This document shows positions 7,507 through 16,103 of a DNA stretch of 64,000 nt, piece after piece (positions within the stretch are counted from its first letter, which is position 1; each line of letters starts with the position of its first letter). Both the position numbers and the translations under genes were made by a program. Under the pieces are notes generated by a model. That model was given only the letters and a program-made list of their open reading frames with translations, was not told where the DNA came from and searched no databases. The DNA lies in assembly GCF_000426865.1 (NCBI RefSeq), contig NZ_AUGE01000001.1, forward strand, positions 473,156 through 537,155, in the 5' to 3' direction. The stretch is from Citrifermentans bremense R1 (GTDB taxonomy: Bacteria; Desulfobacterota; Desulfuromonadia; Geobacterales; Geobacteraceae).

Positions 7507-9273
7507 ATGCAAAGCGACCTCAATTGGGATACGACCCCGCTCTACCCCGCCCCTTCCGCACCGGAACTTGCCCGCGCCTTCGAAGAAGGGACCGGCCAGG
7601 TGGCCGCCTTTCGCGAGCGCTACCGCGGAAAGGTGGCGGAGCTCGACGCAGAGGGGCTCCTGGAAGCGCTGAAGCAATACGAGTCCCTGCAGGAGAAGCT
7701 GGCGACGCCTCAGCTCTACGCCCACCTTCTCTTCGCCGCGGACAGCGAGAACGACGAGCACAAGCGGCTGTCGCAGAAAGCCGAAGAGTTCGGCAACGCC
7801 ATGGGGAGGGAGCTGATCTTCTTCGACCTGGAACTGATCCAGATGGAGGAGGAGCCCTTCGCGAAGCTTGCGGACGACCTGCTGCTGGAAAACTACCGCC
7901 ACTACCTGCAGGTTTTGCGCAAGTTCAAGAAGCACACCCTGACCGAGCGGGAAGAAAGCCTTCTAGCGCAAAAGAGCCTGACCGGGGTGCAGGCGTTTTG
8001 CCGCCTCTTCGACGAGGTCTCCGCCTCGCTGCGCTACACCCTGGAGATGGAAGGAGAGACGCGGGAGATGACCGGCGAGGAGCTCCTGGCGCTCTTGCAC
8101 CACCCGGACGCAGGGCTTAGGGAAAGGGCCTTCGGCACCTTCCTCAAACGCCACGAGGAAAACGGCATCATGTTTTCCGCCGTCTTCAACAACGTCGCCT
8201 TGGACCACTCCCAGGAGCTGGAGCTTAGAAACTACAGCCATCCCATGGAGCCTACGAACCTCGGTAACGAGATCCCCGACGAGGTGGTAGAAAGCCTGAT
8301 GCGGGTCTCCGAGGAGAACTACCCGCTGGCGCAGGAGTATTTCCGTCTCAAGGCGCAGCTTCTGGGCATCCCGCGCCTGAAGAATACCGACGTCTACGCC
8401 CCCATCTCCGAGAGCGACCGCAAGTACAGCTTCGAGGAGGCGCGCGCCATGACGGTCGCTGCCTACCGCGGCTTCTCCGACGAGTTCGCCGAACTCGCCG
8501 ATTCCTTCTTCACCGGCAAGAGGGTCGACGTCCTCCCTCGCCCCGGCAAGAGCGGAGGCGCCTTCTGCATGGGGATGATCCCGTCGCTCCCCCCGTACCT
8601 GCTTTTGAACTTCACCGGAAACCTGCGCGATGTATCCACCATGGCGCACGAGGTGGGGCACGGCATCCACTACCTTTTGGCGCAGCGCCAGAGCATGCTC
8701 AACTACCATCCCCCGCTGCCGCTGGCCGAGACCGCCTCGGTCTTCGGCGAGATGCTTTTGACCCGGCAGCTTTTGGAGCAGGAGACGGACGTGGAGGTGA
8801 AGAAATCGCTTCTCTGCGCGAAGATCGAGGACATCATCGCCACCACCTTCCGGCAGAACGTCCTTACCAGGTTCGAGGAACGGATGCACTTGGAGCGGGC
8901 GAATGGGCTTCTGACCGCCAGCGAGCTCTGCGACATGTGGTGGCAGGAGAACGCGAAGCTCTACGGCGACGCCGTCGAGATGATAGAGCCGTACCGCTAC
9001 GGCTGGAGCTACATCTCCCACTTCATCCACGCCCGTTTCTACTGCTACTCCTACACCTGCGCCGAGCTGGTGGTGCTCTCCTTGTTCCAGCGCTACCTGA
9101 AGGAGCGCGAGAGCTTCGTGCCGGTCTACCGCGACATACTCGCCGACGGCGGTTCCAAGTCCCCCGGCGACACTCTCGCCCCGGGAGGGATCGTCTTCAG
9201 CGACCCGAGCTTCTGGCAGGGGGGGTACGACCTGCTGGGCGACCTGATCAAGGAGTTGAAGGCGCTGTTGTAA
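7507..9273 (+). CDS. pepF: Oligoendopeptidase F (M3 family metallopeptidase)
   Basis: Cytoplasmic zinc endopeptidase of family M3 degrading short oligopeptides; 588 aa, normal for the family. The zinc site HEVGHGIHYLL is at about residues 381-391 with the third ligand Glu about 25 residues on, in ETASVFGEM. The ATG at 7507 follows AGGGAG. The 22 extra codons upstream in frame overlap the promoter, so I rejected them. It ends in a shared bidirectional terminator with acnB. Confidence 0.93.
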   Translation: MQSDLNWDTTPLYPAPSAPELARAFEEGTGQVAAFRERYRGKVAELDAEGLLEALKQYESLQEKLATPQLYAHLLFAADSENDEHKRLSQKAEEFGNAMGRELIFFDLELIQMEEEPFAKLADDLLLENYRHYLQVLRKFKKHTLTEREESLLAQKSLTGVQAFCRLFDEVSASLRYTLEMEGETREMTGEELLALLHHPDAGLRERAFGTFLKRHEENGIMFSAVFNNVALDHSQELELRNYSHPMEPTNLGNEIPDEVVESLMRVSEENYPLAQEYFRLKAQLLGIPRLKNTDVYAPISESDRKYSFEEARAMTVAAYRGFSDEFAELADSFFTGKRVDVLPRPGKSGGAFCMGMIPSLPPYLLLNFTGNLRDVSTMAHEVGHGIHYLLAQRQSMLNYHPPLPLAETASVFGEMLLTRQLLEQETDVEVKKSLLCAKIEDIIATTFRQNVLTRFEERMHLERANGLLTASELCDMWWQENAKLYGDAVEMIEPYRYGWSYISHFIHARFYCYSYTCAELVVLSLFQRYLKERESFVPVYRDILADGGSKSPGDTLAPGGIVFSDPSFWQGGYDLLGDLIKELKALL

Positions 9274-9309
9274 CGCTTCTGCATGCAGGCCCGTAAAGAG
9301 AGAAAACGC

Positions 9310-9343
9310 AAAAAGGCCCGCCGGTTTCCAGGCGGGCCTTTTT
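9310..9343. terminator. Bidirectional terminator between pepF and acnB
   Basis: AAAAAGGCCCGCC, an 8-nt loop, GGCGGGCCTTTTT. The 8-bp GC stem is extended by A/T tracts, giving a T-run in both directions. It serves the convergent genes pepF (+) and acnB (-). Confidence 0.9.
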
Positions 9344-9366
9344 CATTGCTGCTTTGTGCTTCTTTA

Positions 9367-11886
9367 TTACATCTCGTCGAACTGGAGGTACTTGTAGACG
9401 TTCGCCTTGTTCGGCTCGACCTTCTCCTGGTACGCCGCCAGGTACTCGGCCGGGGTCGGGAGCTTGCCGAGGTTGACGGTGACGGCCCCCAGTTCCGCGG
9501 AGCCGAGGAACACCTTGGCGCCGTTGCCGATCCTGTCGTCGAAGTTACGGGTCGAGGTGGAGAACATGTTCACCCCGTCGGGCACGCGTGCCTGGTTCCC
9601 CATGCAGAGCGAGCAGCCGGCGATTTCCACGCGCGCGCCCATGGCGCTGTAGACGGAGAAGTAAGCCTCGTCCTTAAGCTTCGCCTGATCCATGCGGGTC
9701 GGCGGGCAGATCCAGGTACGGACGTTGGGGTTGAACTTGGTCCCCCTCCAGATCTCGCCGGCGGCGCGGAAGTGGCCGATGTTGGTCATGCAGGAACCGA
9801 GGAACACGTCCTGGATCGGGGTGCCGGCAACCTCGGAGAGGATCTTGACGTCGTCCGGGTCGTTCGGGCAGGCGAGGATCGGCTCGGTGATCTGGGCCAG
9901 GTCGATCTCGATCACCGCGGCGTATTCCGCGTTGGCGTCGGCTTCGAGAAGCTTCGGCGCCTTCAGCCACTCGTTGGCTGCGTCGATGCGGTTTTGCAGG
10001 GTCTGCGCGTCCTGGTAGCCGTCGGCGATCATCTGCTTCATCAGCGCCACGTTGGAACGGAGGTAAGTGGCAACGGATTTCTCGGAGAGTTTGATGCAGC
10101 CGGCTGCGGCGCTACGCTCGGCGGCGGCGTCGGTCAGCTCGAATGCCTGCTCGACGGAAAGCTCCGGAAGCCCTTCCATCTCCAGGATGCGGCCGTTGAA
10201 GATGTTGACCTTGTTCTTCTTGGGCACGGTGAGGAGCCCCTGCTTGATGGCCCAAAGCGGGATGGCGTTGACCGCGTCGCGCAGGGTGATGCCGGGGTTG
10301 AACTTGCCTTTGAAGCGGACCAGTACCGATTCCGGCATGTCGAGCGGCATGAAGCCCAGGGCGCCCGCGAAGGCAACGAGGCCGGAACCTGCCGGGAAGG
10401 AGATCCCGATCGGGAAACGGGTGTGCGAGTCGCCGCCGGTACCGACGGTGTCCGGCACGAGGAGACGGTTGAGCCAGGAGTGGATGACGCCGTCGCCGGG
10501 CTTCAGGGGTACGCCGCCGCGCTCGATGATGAACTGCGGCAGGGTCTTGTGCATCTTGACGTCGGCCGGTTTCGGGTAGGCGGCGGTGTGGCAGAAGGAC
10601 TGCATGAACATCGGCGCCAGGAACTTGAGGCAAGCGAGTTCTTTCAGCTCGTCGGCGGTCATGGGACCGGTGGTGTCCTGGGAACCGACGGTGGTCATCT
10701 TCGGCTCGCAAGCGGTGCCCGGGAGGATGCCGGTGACGCCGCAGGCCTTGCCTACCATCTTCTGCGCCAGCGAGTAACCCTGGCCTGCCTTCGGCACCGG
10801 GTTGACCGGGAGGGTGAAGACGTCGGTCGGCGCGAGGCCGAGAGCCTTGCGGGCGCGGTCGGTGAGTGCGCGGCCGATGATCAGCGGGATCCTGCCGCCG
10901 GCGCGGAATTCGTCGGAAAGGGTGTTCGGCGCGATGGTGAAGGTGGAGAGGACTTCGCCCCCCTCGCTCCTGATCTCGCCCTTCTTGGAGTCGATCACGA
11001 TGACGTCGCCGGTCTTCATCTTGGCCACGTCGGTCTTGATCGGGAACGCGCCGGAGTCCTGCGCGGTGTTGAAGAAGATCGGCGCGATGACGCCGCCGAT
11101 GATGATGCCGTCGCGGCGCTTGTTCGGGACGCAGGGGATATCCTGGCCGATGTGCCACAAGACGCTGTTGCAGGCGGACTTGCGGGAAGAACCGGTACCC
11201 ACGACGTCGCCCACGAAAGCAACCTGGAACCCATCGGCCCTGAACTTGGCGATGGTGGCGTTGCCGTCCGGGAAGCGGGTCTTGCCCATGGCGAGTGCGT
11301 GCAGCGGGATGTCCGGGCGGCTCCAGGCGTCGCCTGCCGGGGAGAAGTCGTCGGTGTTGATCTCGCCGTCGACCTTGTAGACCTTCACCTTCACGGTCTC
11401 CGGGAGGCCCTTCTTGGAGGTGAACCACTCGGCGTTGGCCCAGGACTCGATGACTTTTTTTGCGGAGGCGTTGGATTTGGAAAGCGCCAGCACCTCGTCG
11501 AACGCGTCGTAAACCAGGGTGGTGCCGCAGAGAGCCTTGACGGCCTCATCGGCAAGCTCGGCGTCCTTGAGCGCTGCGACCAGCGGGGCTACGTTGTAGC
11601 CGCCCAGCATGGTCCCGAGGATCTGGACTGCCTCTTTCTTGGAGATGAGCGGGGATTTCTTCGCGCCGGAAACGATACCGGCGAGGAAGGCGGCCTTCAC
11701 TTCGGCTGCGGGGTCGACGCCCGGGGAAACCCTCTCCTTGAGGAGCTCGAGCAGGAACGCCTCTTTGCCGGCCGGCGGCGCCTCCAGCAGTTTGCAAAGT
11801 TCCGCGGTCTGCTCCGGGTCGAGCGGCTTGGCGGGGATACCGAGTGCTTTTCTTTCTGCCTCTTGCTTCAGATACGCTTCAATCAT
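9367..11886 (-). CDS. acnB: Bifunctional aconitate hydratase 2 / 2-methylisocitrate dehydratase
   Basis: [4Fe-4S] aconitase B interconverting citrate and isocitrate in the TCA cycle; many AcnB enzymes also act on 2-methylisocitrate. 839 aa against about 865 in E. coli. The N-terminal HEAT-like domain (1-155) precedes the swivel domain and the catalytic core. Cluster ligands are seen in [11 protein letters not shown] and in [11 protein letters not shown] near the C-terminus, followed by [12 protein letters not shown]. The ATG has a strong GAGGAGGGACC upstream. A near-perfect promoter with a palindrome over its -10 precedes the gene. Confidence 0.97.
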   Translation of the reverse strand: MIEAYLKQEAERKALGIPAKPLDPEQTAELCKLLEAPPAGKEAFLLELLKERVSPGVDPAAEVKAAFLAGIVSGAKKSPLISKKEAVQILGTMLGGYNVAPLVAALKDAELADEAVKALCGTTLVYDAFDEVLALSKSNASAKKVIESWANAEWFTSKKGLPETVKVKVYKVDGEINTDDFSPAGDAWSRPDIPLHALAMGKTRFPDGNATIAKFRADGFQVAFVGDVVGTGSSRKSACNSVLWHIGQDIPCVPNKRRDGIIIGGVIAPIFFNTAQDSGAFPIKTDVAKMKTGDVIVIDSKKGEIRSEGGEVLSTFTIAPNTLSDEFRAGGRIPLIIGRALTDRARKALGLAPTDVFTLPVNPVPKAGQGYSLAQKMVGKACGVTGILPGTACEPKMTTVGSQDTTGPMTADELKELACLKFLAPMFMQSFCHTAAYPKPADVKMHKTLPQFIIERGGVPLKPGDGVIHSWLNRLLVPDTVGTGGDSHTRFPIGISFPAGSGLVAFAGALGFMPLDMPESVLVRFKGKFNPGITLRDAVNAIPLWAIKQGLLTVPKKNKVNIFNGRILEMEGLPELSVEQAFELTDAAAERSAAAGCIKLSEKSVATYLRSNVALMKQMIADGYQDAQTLQNRIDAANEWLKAPKLLEADANAEYAAVIEIDLAQITEPILACPNDPDDVKILSEVAGTPIQDVFLGSCMTNIGHFRAAGEIWRGTKFNPNVRTWICPPTRMDQAKLKDEAYFSVYSAMGARVEIAGCSLCMGNQARVPDGVNMFSTSTRNFDDRIGNGAKVFLGSAELGAVTVNLGKLPTPAEYLAAYQEKVEPNKANVYKYLQFDEM

Positions 11887-11967
11887 GGTCCCTCCTCAGA
11901 TTTTGTGCAGCTATTTACGGCAGTTATGGAGACATAGTCTTGACAGACGAGCTTCATTTGAGTGGAT

Positions 11968-11979
11968 ACTGTATACAGT
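11968..11979. promoter_or_regulatory. 12-bp palindrome overlapping the acnB -10 (candidate operator)
   Basis: ACTGTATACAGT, a perfect palindrome that covers the -10 hexamer of the acnB promoter. TGTATACA-centred palindromes are typical of GntR-family operators. The position predicts repression. The regulator is not encoded nearby. Confidence 0.6.
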
Positions 11980-11998
11980 TTTTACCCCGCTTTGTCAA
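11970..11998 (-). promoter_or_regulatory. acnB promoter
   Basis: Minus-strand TTGACA (11993-11998), 17-bp spacer, TATACA (11970-11975): six of six and five of six consensus matches. The leader is about 77 nt. Confidence 0.75.
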
Positions 11999-12136
11999 TT
12001 GCTGAAAAAGGAAGATAAAACGCCGGTTCTGACATTTCCGGCGAGGTGCCGTTTTTTTCGAAGCTGGAGTTGGCTGAAGCGGAGAGCGACGGGGTGTTGA
12101 TTGGAAAAATAAATGACAGGCGGCGAAGGATGAGGG

Positions 12137-12904
12137 TCAGGCGTGCGGGACCAGAAGTTGCTCGGGGTGGGCGTACACGGTGAATTTCCCCACTTTCAGA
12201 TAGCCGATGAGCACGATGCCTGCCTTTTGGCAGATGGTGACGGCCATGTCGGTGGGGGAAGTACGGGAGGCGATGAGCCTCACGCCAAGGGTCGCCGCCT
12301 TCGCCGCCATCTCGGCGGAGACTCGCCCGGAACTCACCAGGAGGGTTCCCTCCAGCGGCACCCCCCGCAACAGCGCCTCCCCGGCCAGACGGTCGACGGT
12401 GTTGTGGCGGCCGATATCCTCGGCATGCAAGAGGAGCCTCCCCTCGCAGTCTCCGACAGCGGCGGAATGGACTCCGCCGTGCTTGCTGTATTTCTCAGAA
12501 AGAAGTGCCAAGCGCTTCATGAGCTCGAAGACGGCCGCGGCCGGGACCGGGGGGGAGTCGCTCCACCGGTCTTCCAAGGTCTCTGCTCCCGGGAGGCTGA
12601 AGGTGATGCCGGTGCCGCAGCCAGAGGTCAGCACAGGCTTCAGGTCGGCAGGGATTTCGCCGCGTATCCGGACGTTGGCGATGCCGTAGTCGTTGCAGAC
12701 GCTCAAGATCAGGAAGTCTTCGGGGGCCGCAACGAAACCCTGGACCCGCAGGAATCCAGCCACCAGGAACCGGAGGTCATGGGGCGAGGCGATCAGGGTG
12801 ACCAACTCCCGGTCGTTCACCCTGAGCACCAGCGGGAACTCCTGCACCAGGGGGGCCTCCCCCGGGATAAGCTCGCCGTCTGCGTATCTGTGAACTTGGT
12901 TCAT
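12137..12904 (-). CDS. fdhD: Formate dehydrogenase accessory sulfurtransferase FdhD
   Basis: 255-aa FdhD-family protein that transfers sulfur to the bis-MGD molybdenum/tungsten cofactor of formate dehydrogenases. The central loop has SGCGTG at about residues 94-99, with one cysteine where E. coli FdhD has a CxxC pair; single-Cys versions occur in the family. The C-terminal half carries the conserved HNTVDRLAGEAL and VSSGRVSAEM segments. No formate dehydrogenase is encoded in the window. Downstream of gabD on the same strand, with a 103-nt gap containing two small GC-rich hairpins. Confidence 0.93.
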   Translation of the reverse strand: MNQVHRYADGELIPGEAPLVQEFPLVLRVNDRELVTLIASPHDLRFLVAGFLRVQGFVAAPEDFLILSVCNDYGIANVRIRGEIPADLKPVLTSGCGTGITFSLPGAETLEDRWSDSPPVPAAAVFELMKRLALLSEKYSKHGGVHSAAVGDCEGRLLLHAEDIGRHNTVDRLAGEALLRGVPLEGTLLVSSGRVSAEMAAKAATLGVRLIASRTSPTDMAVTICQKAGIVLIGYLKVGKFTVYAHPEQLLVPHA

Positions 12905-12931
12905 AAGACTCTTTTCTTCCCACGCCGCTTA

Positions 12932-13000
12932 GGTGCCCCCGCGGTTCCGGGCACCGTGCTCTGGCAGCACCCCCCTCCCAGCCTCCCCCTCCGGGGGAGG
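12932..13000. repeat. Two adjacent GC-rich inverted repeats between gabD and fdhD
   Basis: GGTGCCC...GGGCACC (12932-12955) and CCTCCCCC-TCC-GGGGGAGG (12982-13000). The second belongs to the window's family of CCCTCCC/GGGAGGG intergenic palindromes. There is no T-run. Confidence 0.6.
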
Positions 13001-13007
13001 AGCGCGG

Positions 13008-14465
13008 CTACTTCACCCCGCCGATGCAGAGGTACTTGACCTCGAGGAAGTCCTCGATGCCGTACTTGGATCCTTCGCGCCCGATGCCGGATTCCTTGAC
13101 GCCGCCGAAGGGGGCGACGGTGGTGGAGATAAGGCCGGTGTTGATGCCGACGATGCCGTATTCGATGGCCTCGGCGACCCGCCAGACCCGGGAGACGTCC
13201 TGGCTGTAGAAGTAGGCGGCGAGGCCGAACTCGGTGTCGTTGGCCATGTGTATCGCCTCCTCTTCGGTCTTGAAGCGGAACAGGGGCGCCAAGGGCCCGA
13301 AGGTCTCCTCTTTCGCCACCAGCATCCCGGGCTTCACGTCGGCCAGGACGGTCGGCTCGAAGAAGCTCCCCCCCAGCGCGTGGCGCTTGCCGCCGGTCAC
13401 CACGCGCGCGCCGCCGGCGAGCGCGTTCTGGATGTGTTCCTCTACCTTCTCCACCGCTTTCATGTCGATCAGCGGACCCTGCTGGGTCTCCCCTTTCAGG
13501 CCGTCGCCGACCTTCATCCTGGCGACGGCTTGCGCGAGTTTGTCCGCGAAGCGGTCGTAGACGCCGTCCTGGACCAGGAAGCGGTTGGTGCAGACGCAGG
13601 TCTGGCCGGTGTTGCGGTACTTGGAGATGAGCGCGCCCTCGACCGCGGCGTCGATGCCGGCGTCGTCGAAGACGATGAAGGGGGCGTTGCCGCCAAGCTC
13701 CATGGAGACCTTCTTCACGGTGCCGGCGCACTCTGCCATCAGCTTCTTCCCGATCTCGGTAGAACCGGTGAAGGTGAGCTTACGCACGATGGGGTTCGCC
13801 GTCATCTCCCCGCCTATGCCCGCGGCGGAGCCGGTGACAACCGAGAAGACGCCGTCGGGGACCCCGGCACGGCGGGCAAGTTCGGCAAGTGCCAGCGCCG
13901 AATACGGAGTGGCGGTCGCGGGCTTTACCACCATGGTGCACCCGGCGGCGAGCGCGGGCCCGGCCTTTCTGGTGATCATGGCGGAGGGGAAATTCCAAGG
14001 GGTTATGGCGGCGCAGACGCCGATCGGTTCCTTCAGGACCACGATCCTTTTATCGCTTTGATGCGGCGGGATCACGTCGCCGTAGATCCGTTTCGCCTCC
14101 TCGGCGAACCACTCCAGAAACGACGCGGCATAAACGGTTTCGCCCCGCGACTCGGCCAGCGGCTTCCCCTGTTCCGCGGTCATCAAGACGGCTAAGTCCT
14201 CCTGGTGTTCCAGGAGCAGTTCGGACCAGCGCCTGAGGATGGTGGAGCGCTCCTGCGCCGTCTTCGCGCGCCACTTGGGAAACGCGGCGTTGGCGGCTTC
14301 GATGGCGCGCCGGGTCTCGGCGCCCCCCATCTTGGGGATGGTTCCGAGCTTTTCGCCGGTGGCAGGGTTGGTGACATCGATGCTCTCGCCGCTGTCCGCG
14401 CCGGTCCATGCGCCGTTTATGTAGCAGAGCTGCTGGAAAAGATTGCTGTCCTTGAGAACTAACAT
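13008..14465 (-). CDS. gabD: NAD(P)-dependent succinate-semialdehyde dehydrogenase
   Basis: Aldehyde dehydrogenase family enzyme, 485 aa from the ATG at 14465, chosen for its GGGGGAGGAG ribosome site. Motifs: ITPWNFPSAMITRKAGPAL (cofactor fold), FTGSTEIGKKL, MELGGNAPFIVFDDA with the general-base Glu, and the nucleophile in NTGQTCVCTNRF at about residue 290. The C-terminal FGGVKESGIGREGSKYGIEDF is typical of the GabD subgroup. It oxidises succinate semialdehyde to succinate by family assignment; related semialdehydes remain possible. No GABA transaminase is adjacent. Confidence 0.88.
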   Translation of the reverse strand: MLVLKDSNLFQQLCYINGAWTGADSGESIDVTNPATGEKLGTIPKMGGAETRRAIEAANAAFPKWRAKTAQERSTILRRWSELLLEHQEDLAVLMTAEQGKPLAESRGETVYAASFLEWFAEEAKRIYGDVIPPHQSDKRIVVLKEPIGVCAAITPWNFPSAMITRKAGPALAAGCTMVVKPATATPYSALALAELARRAGVPDGVFSVVTGSAAGIGGEMTANPIVRKLTFTGSTEIGKKLMAECAGTVKKVSMELGGNAPFIVFDDAGIDAAVEGALISKYRNTGQTCVCTNRFLVQDGVYDRFADKLAQAVARMKVGDGLKGETQQGPLIDMKAVEKVEEHIQNALAGGARVVTGGKRHALGGSFFEPTVLADVKPGMLVAKEETFGPLAPLFRFKTEEEAIHMANDTEFGLAAYFYSQDVSRVWRVAEAIEYGIVGINTGLISTTVAPFGGVKESGIGREGSKYGIEDFLEVKYLCIGGVK

Positions 14466-14641
14466 CGGCTCCTCCCCCTGGAAACTCATATATGATGTCG
14501 ACGGCTCGACAGGTTAACGCCGGCTGATGCCGGGGCAGATTGTGTATACCTCATCCGTAATCCGGCGGCAACAGGAAAAACCTGAGTGAATCCCGCGCCT
14601 CACGACGCAGATGCCCCCAAGGCTCTGGGGCAGGCCGAGGG

Positions 14642-14696
14642 GGCACCAGGGGGAGGGGACTGGCTCCGCAGGTGCCTGTCCCCCTTGGCTCTACCC
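14642..14696. repeat. REP-like palindromic element, copy 1
   Basis: GGGGACTGGC-type arm, a loop containing TCCGCAGGT, then GCCTGTCCCC. The same element occurs in the opposite orientation at 43083-43112 (GGGGACTGGC ... GCCAGTCCCC, loop ACCTTGCGGA). It is a dispersed intergenic repeat just downstream of the cohesin/dockerin gene. Confidence 0.75.
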
Positions 14697-14704
14697 CCGT
14701 CGGA

Positions 14705-15937
14705 TCATTCCTTCTGCTGGGCCGGCTCCTGCGATTGGGCCAGGAAGTTGGCCGTGAAGATGTAGTCGTCGAGGTAGTCCACCCGGCCGTCGCCGTTCAG
14801 GTCGGCGCCCGCCGCCAGGAAGTTGCGGAAAGCCGCCTCCGGCGCCGCGGGAAGACGAACAGCCGGCGCCACGATGAGCGGGAATTCCTGGGAAAGCCCG
14901 TGGTAGAGCATGGTGATGCTGGCGTCGACCACACCGGCCTCCGGTCTCACCTCGACCTCCCATTCCCCTTCGTCACTCCGGCTGACCGAGACGTAGCGCA
15001 CAGCTTTGAAAGCGAAAACCGGTGGCCGGTCTCCGGTTTCCATGGCGATGACCAGGGTCACCGTACTGCTGCCGTCCGCAATCGCTATGGCCGGGATCTG
15101 CAGCAGCGGGCGCTCCCCCGCCGCTTTGAAAAGGGAGGTCAGGTTGGCGAGGGTCCGCTCCCCCTTGAACTCCCGGAAACGATCCAAGACGCTCGGCAGG
15201 TGCACCGGCTGGGTCACGGCTTGCGGCGCAGCTTTCGGCTCGGGATCGCGCGGCTCTACCGGCGCGGGCTCTCTGCGATGCGGCTGGAGTTCGGCGACTT
15301 CCTGGCGCTCGGCCTCCTGGGGCGCGCGCTTTGGCTCCGCCGGCGCGACTTCCTCATGGGGGAGCGTCACGCTGCCACCCAGAACGACAGGAGCCGGGCG
15401 GCTGGGGTGCGAGGTGGCATCGATCACAAGCGGCTCGTCCTTATCCTTGGCGCCGTCTGCGGGAGGAGCCTCGGCGGAAGGCTCCGCGTGCGTCGGGGTT
15501 TGCGGATTGTCGATGGCGGCGGGGGCGATGGGAAGCTTGTTCCCTTTTTCATCGATCAGGGAGGCTGTCAGCGAAGTGATCGCGCCGGCGGACTCCCCGA
15601 CGCGTTCAAAGGTGATGGTGGCGATGACGCCGCTTGCTGTCGCGATCCCTTTGGAGCCGACAATGGCAAGCCTGATCGGGTTGCTCGGGTTGCTGGAGTT
15701 CAGCATGTCCTTTACGAGGCTTCCCATGGCGATGTGCGGTGTGGAGAGCGTGTTTCTGTCGTAGCCGATGGTGATATCGAGCCCGGCGACGCCTGCCATC
15801 TGCTCCCCGCGCAGCACGAATACGCCGTCGGCCGAAGGCGAGGCGATGGACAGAAACGGCGCGGCGAGCAGGGGAGCGGGAACGATCAACAGCATGAACA
15901 GTATCAACGATCGGCGGCACGCACTTCTTATGGACAT
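14705..15937 (-). CDS. Secreted cohesin/dockerin-domain protein
   Basis: 410 aa from the ATG at 15937 (AGAGG 8 nt upstream). Signal peptide: basic RSACRRS, hydrophobic LILFMLLIVPAPLL, likely cleavage after LLA-A. Residues about 25-125 resemble a cohesin domain (GLDITIGYDRNTLSTP..., then SGVIATITFERVG). A Pro/Glu/Ala-rich linker spans about 130-235 and an uncharacterised beta-rich region follows. The C-terminus has a single calcium-loop dockerin-like repeat, DLNGDGRVDYLDD (about 382-394). It has its own promoter downstream of the ctpA terminator. A link to the neighbouring secretin, which also carries a cohesin-like domain, is inference. Confidence 0.8.
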   Translation of the reverse strand: MSIRSACRRSLILFMLLIVPAPLLAAPFLSIASPSADGVFVLRGEQMAGVAGLDITIGYDRNTLSTPHIAMGSLVKDMLNSSNPSNPIRLAIVGSKGIATASGVIATITFERVGESAGAITSLTASLIDEKGNKLPIAPAAIDNPQTPTHAEPSAEAPPADGAKDKDEPLVIDATSHPSRPAPVVLGGSVTLPHEEVAPAEPKRAPQEAERQEVAELQPHRREPAPVEPRDPEPKAAPQAVTQPVHLPSVLDRFREFKGERTLANLTSLFKAAGERPLLQIPAIAIADGSSTVTLVIAMETGDRPPVFAFKAVRYVSVSRSDEGEWEVEVRPEAGVVDASITMLYHGLSQEFPLIVAPAVRLPAAPEAAFRNFLAAGADLNGDGRVDYLDDYIFTANFLAQSQEPAQQKE

Positions 15938-15985
15938 TGAAAACCTCTTAACTGTGTAGTCGGGAGCCGGATTGGACAAGGCTCC

Positions 15986-16014
15986 ACTTTAGTCAGTGCC
16001 GCTTGAACTGTCAA
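15986..16014 (-). promoter_or_regulatory. Promoter of the cohesin/dockerin gene
   Basis: Minus-strand TTGACA (16009-16014), 17-bp spacer, TAAAGT (15986-15991). Predicted leader about 42 nt. Confidence 0.65.
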
Positions 16015-16041
16015 GACACGTGTCATACAGCCCCAAGGCAT

Positions 16042-16079
16042 AAAAAAAGGAAGGAATAGCAGTACTATCCCTTCCTTTC
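16042..16079 (-). terminator. Terminator after ctpA
   Basis: Minus strand: AAAGGAAGG...ATAG, a short loop, CTAT...CCTTCCTTT, then a seven-T run. It closes the long secretion/division block and separates it from the cohesin/dockerin gene. Confidence 0.88.
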
Positions 16080-16103
16080 TCATGCTTCATTGTCTCCGGT
16101 CCA

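Noticed and set aside
9283..11937. Very long plus-strand open frame (884 codons) opposite acnB
   Set aside because: Antisense to a clear AcnB with conserved cluster cysteines; the product is His/Asp/Gly-rich without motifs. Long antisense frames are expected at this GC and codon bias. The same applies to plus-strand frames at 1-3342, 12933-14195, 16263-17480, 31523-33571, 33766-35154, 38284-39972, 42006-43016 and 49269-50567.
12137..12904. Formate dehydrogenase operon suggested by fdhD
   Set aside because: No fdh structural genes occur nearby; fdhD stands alone behind gabD.
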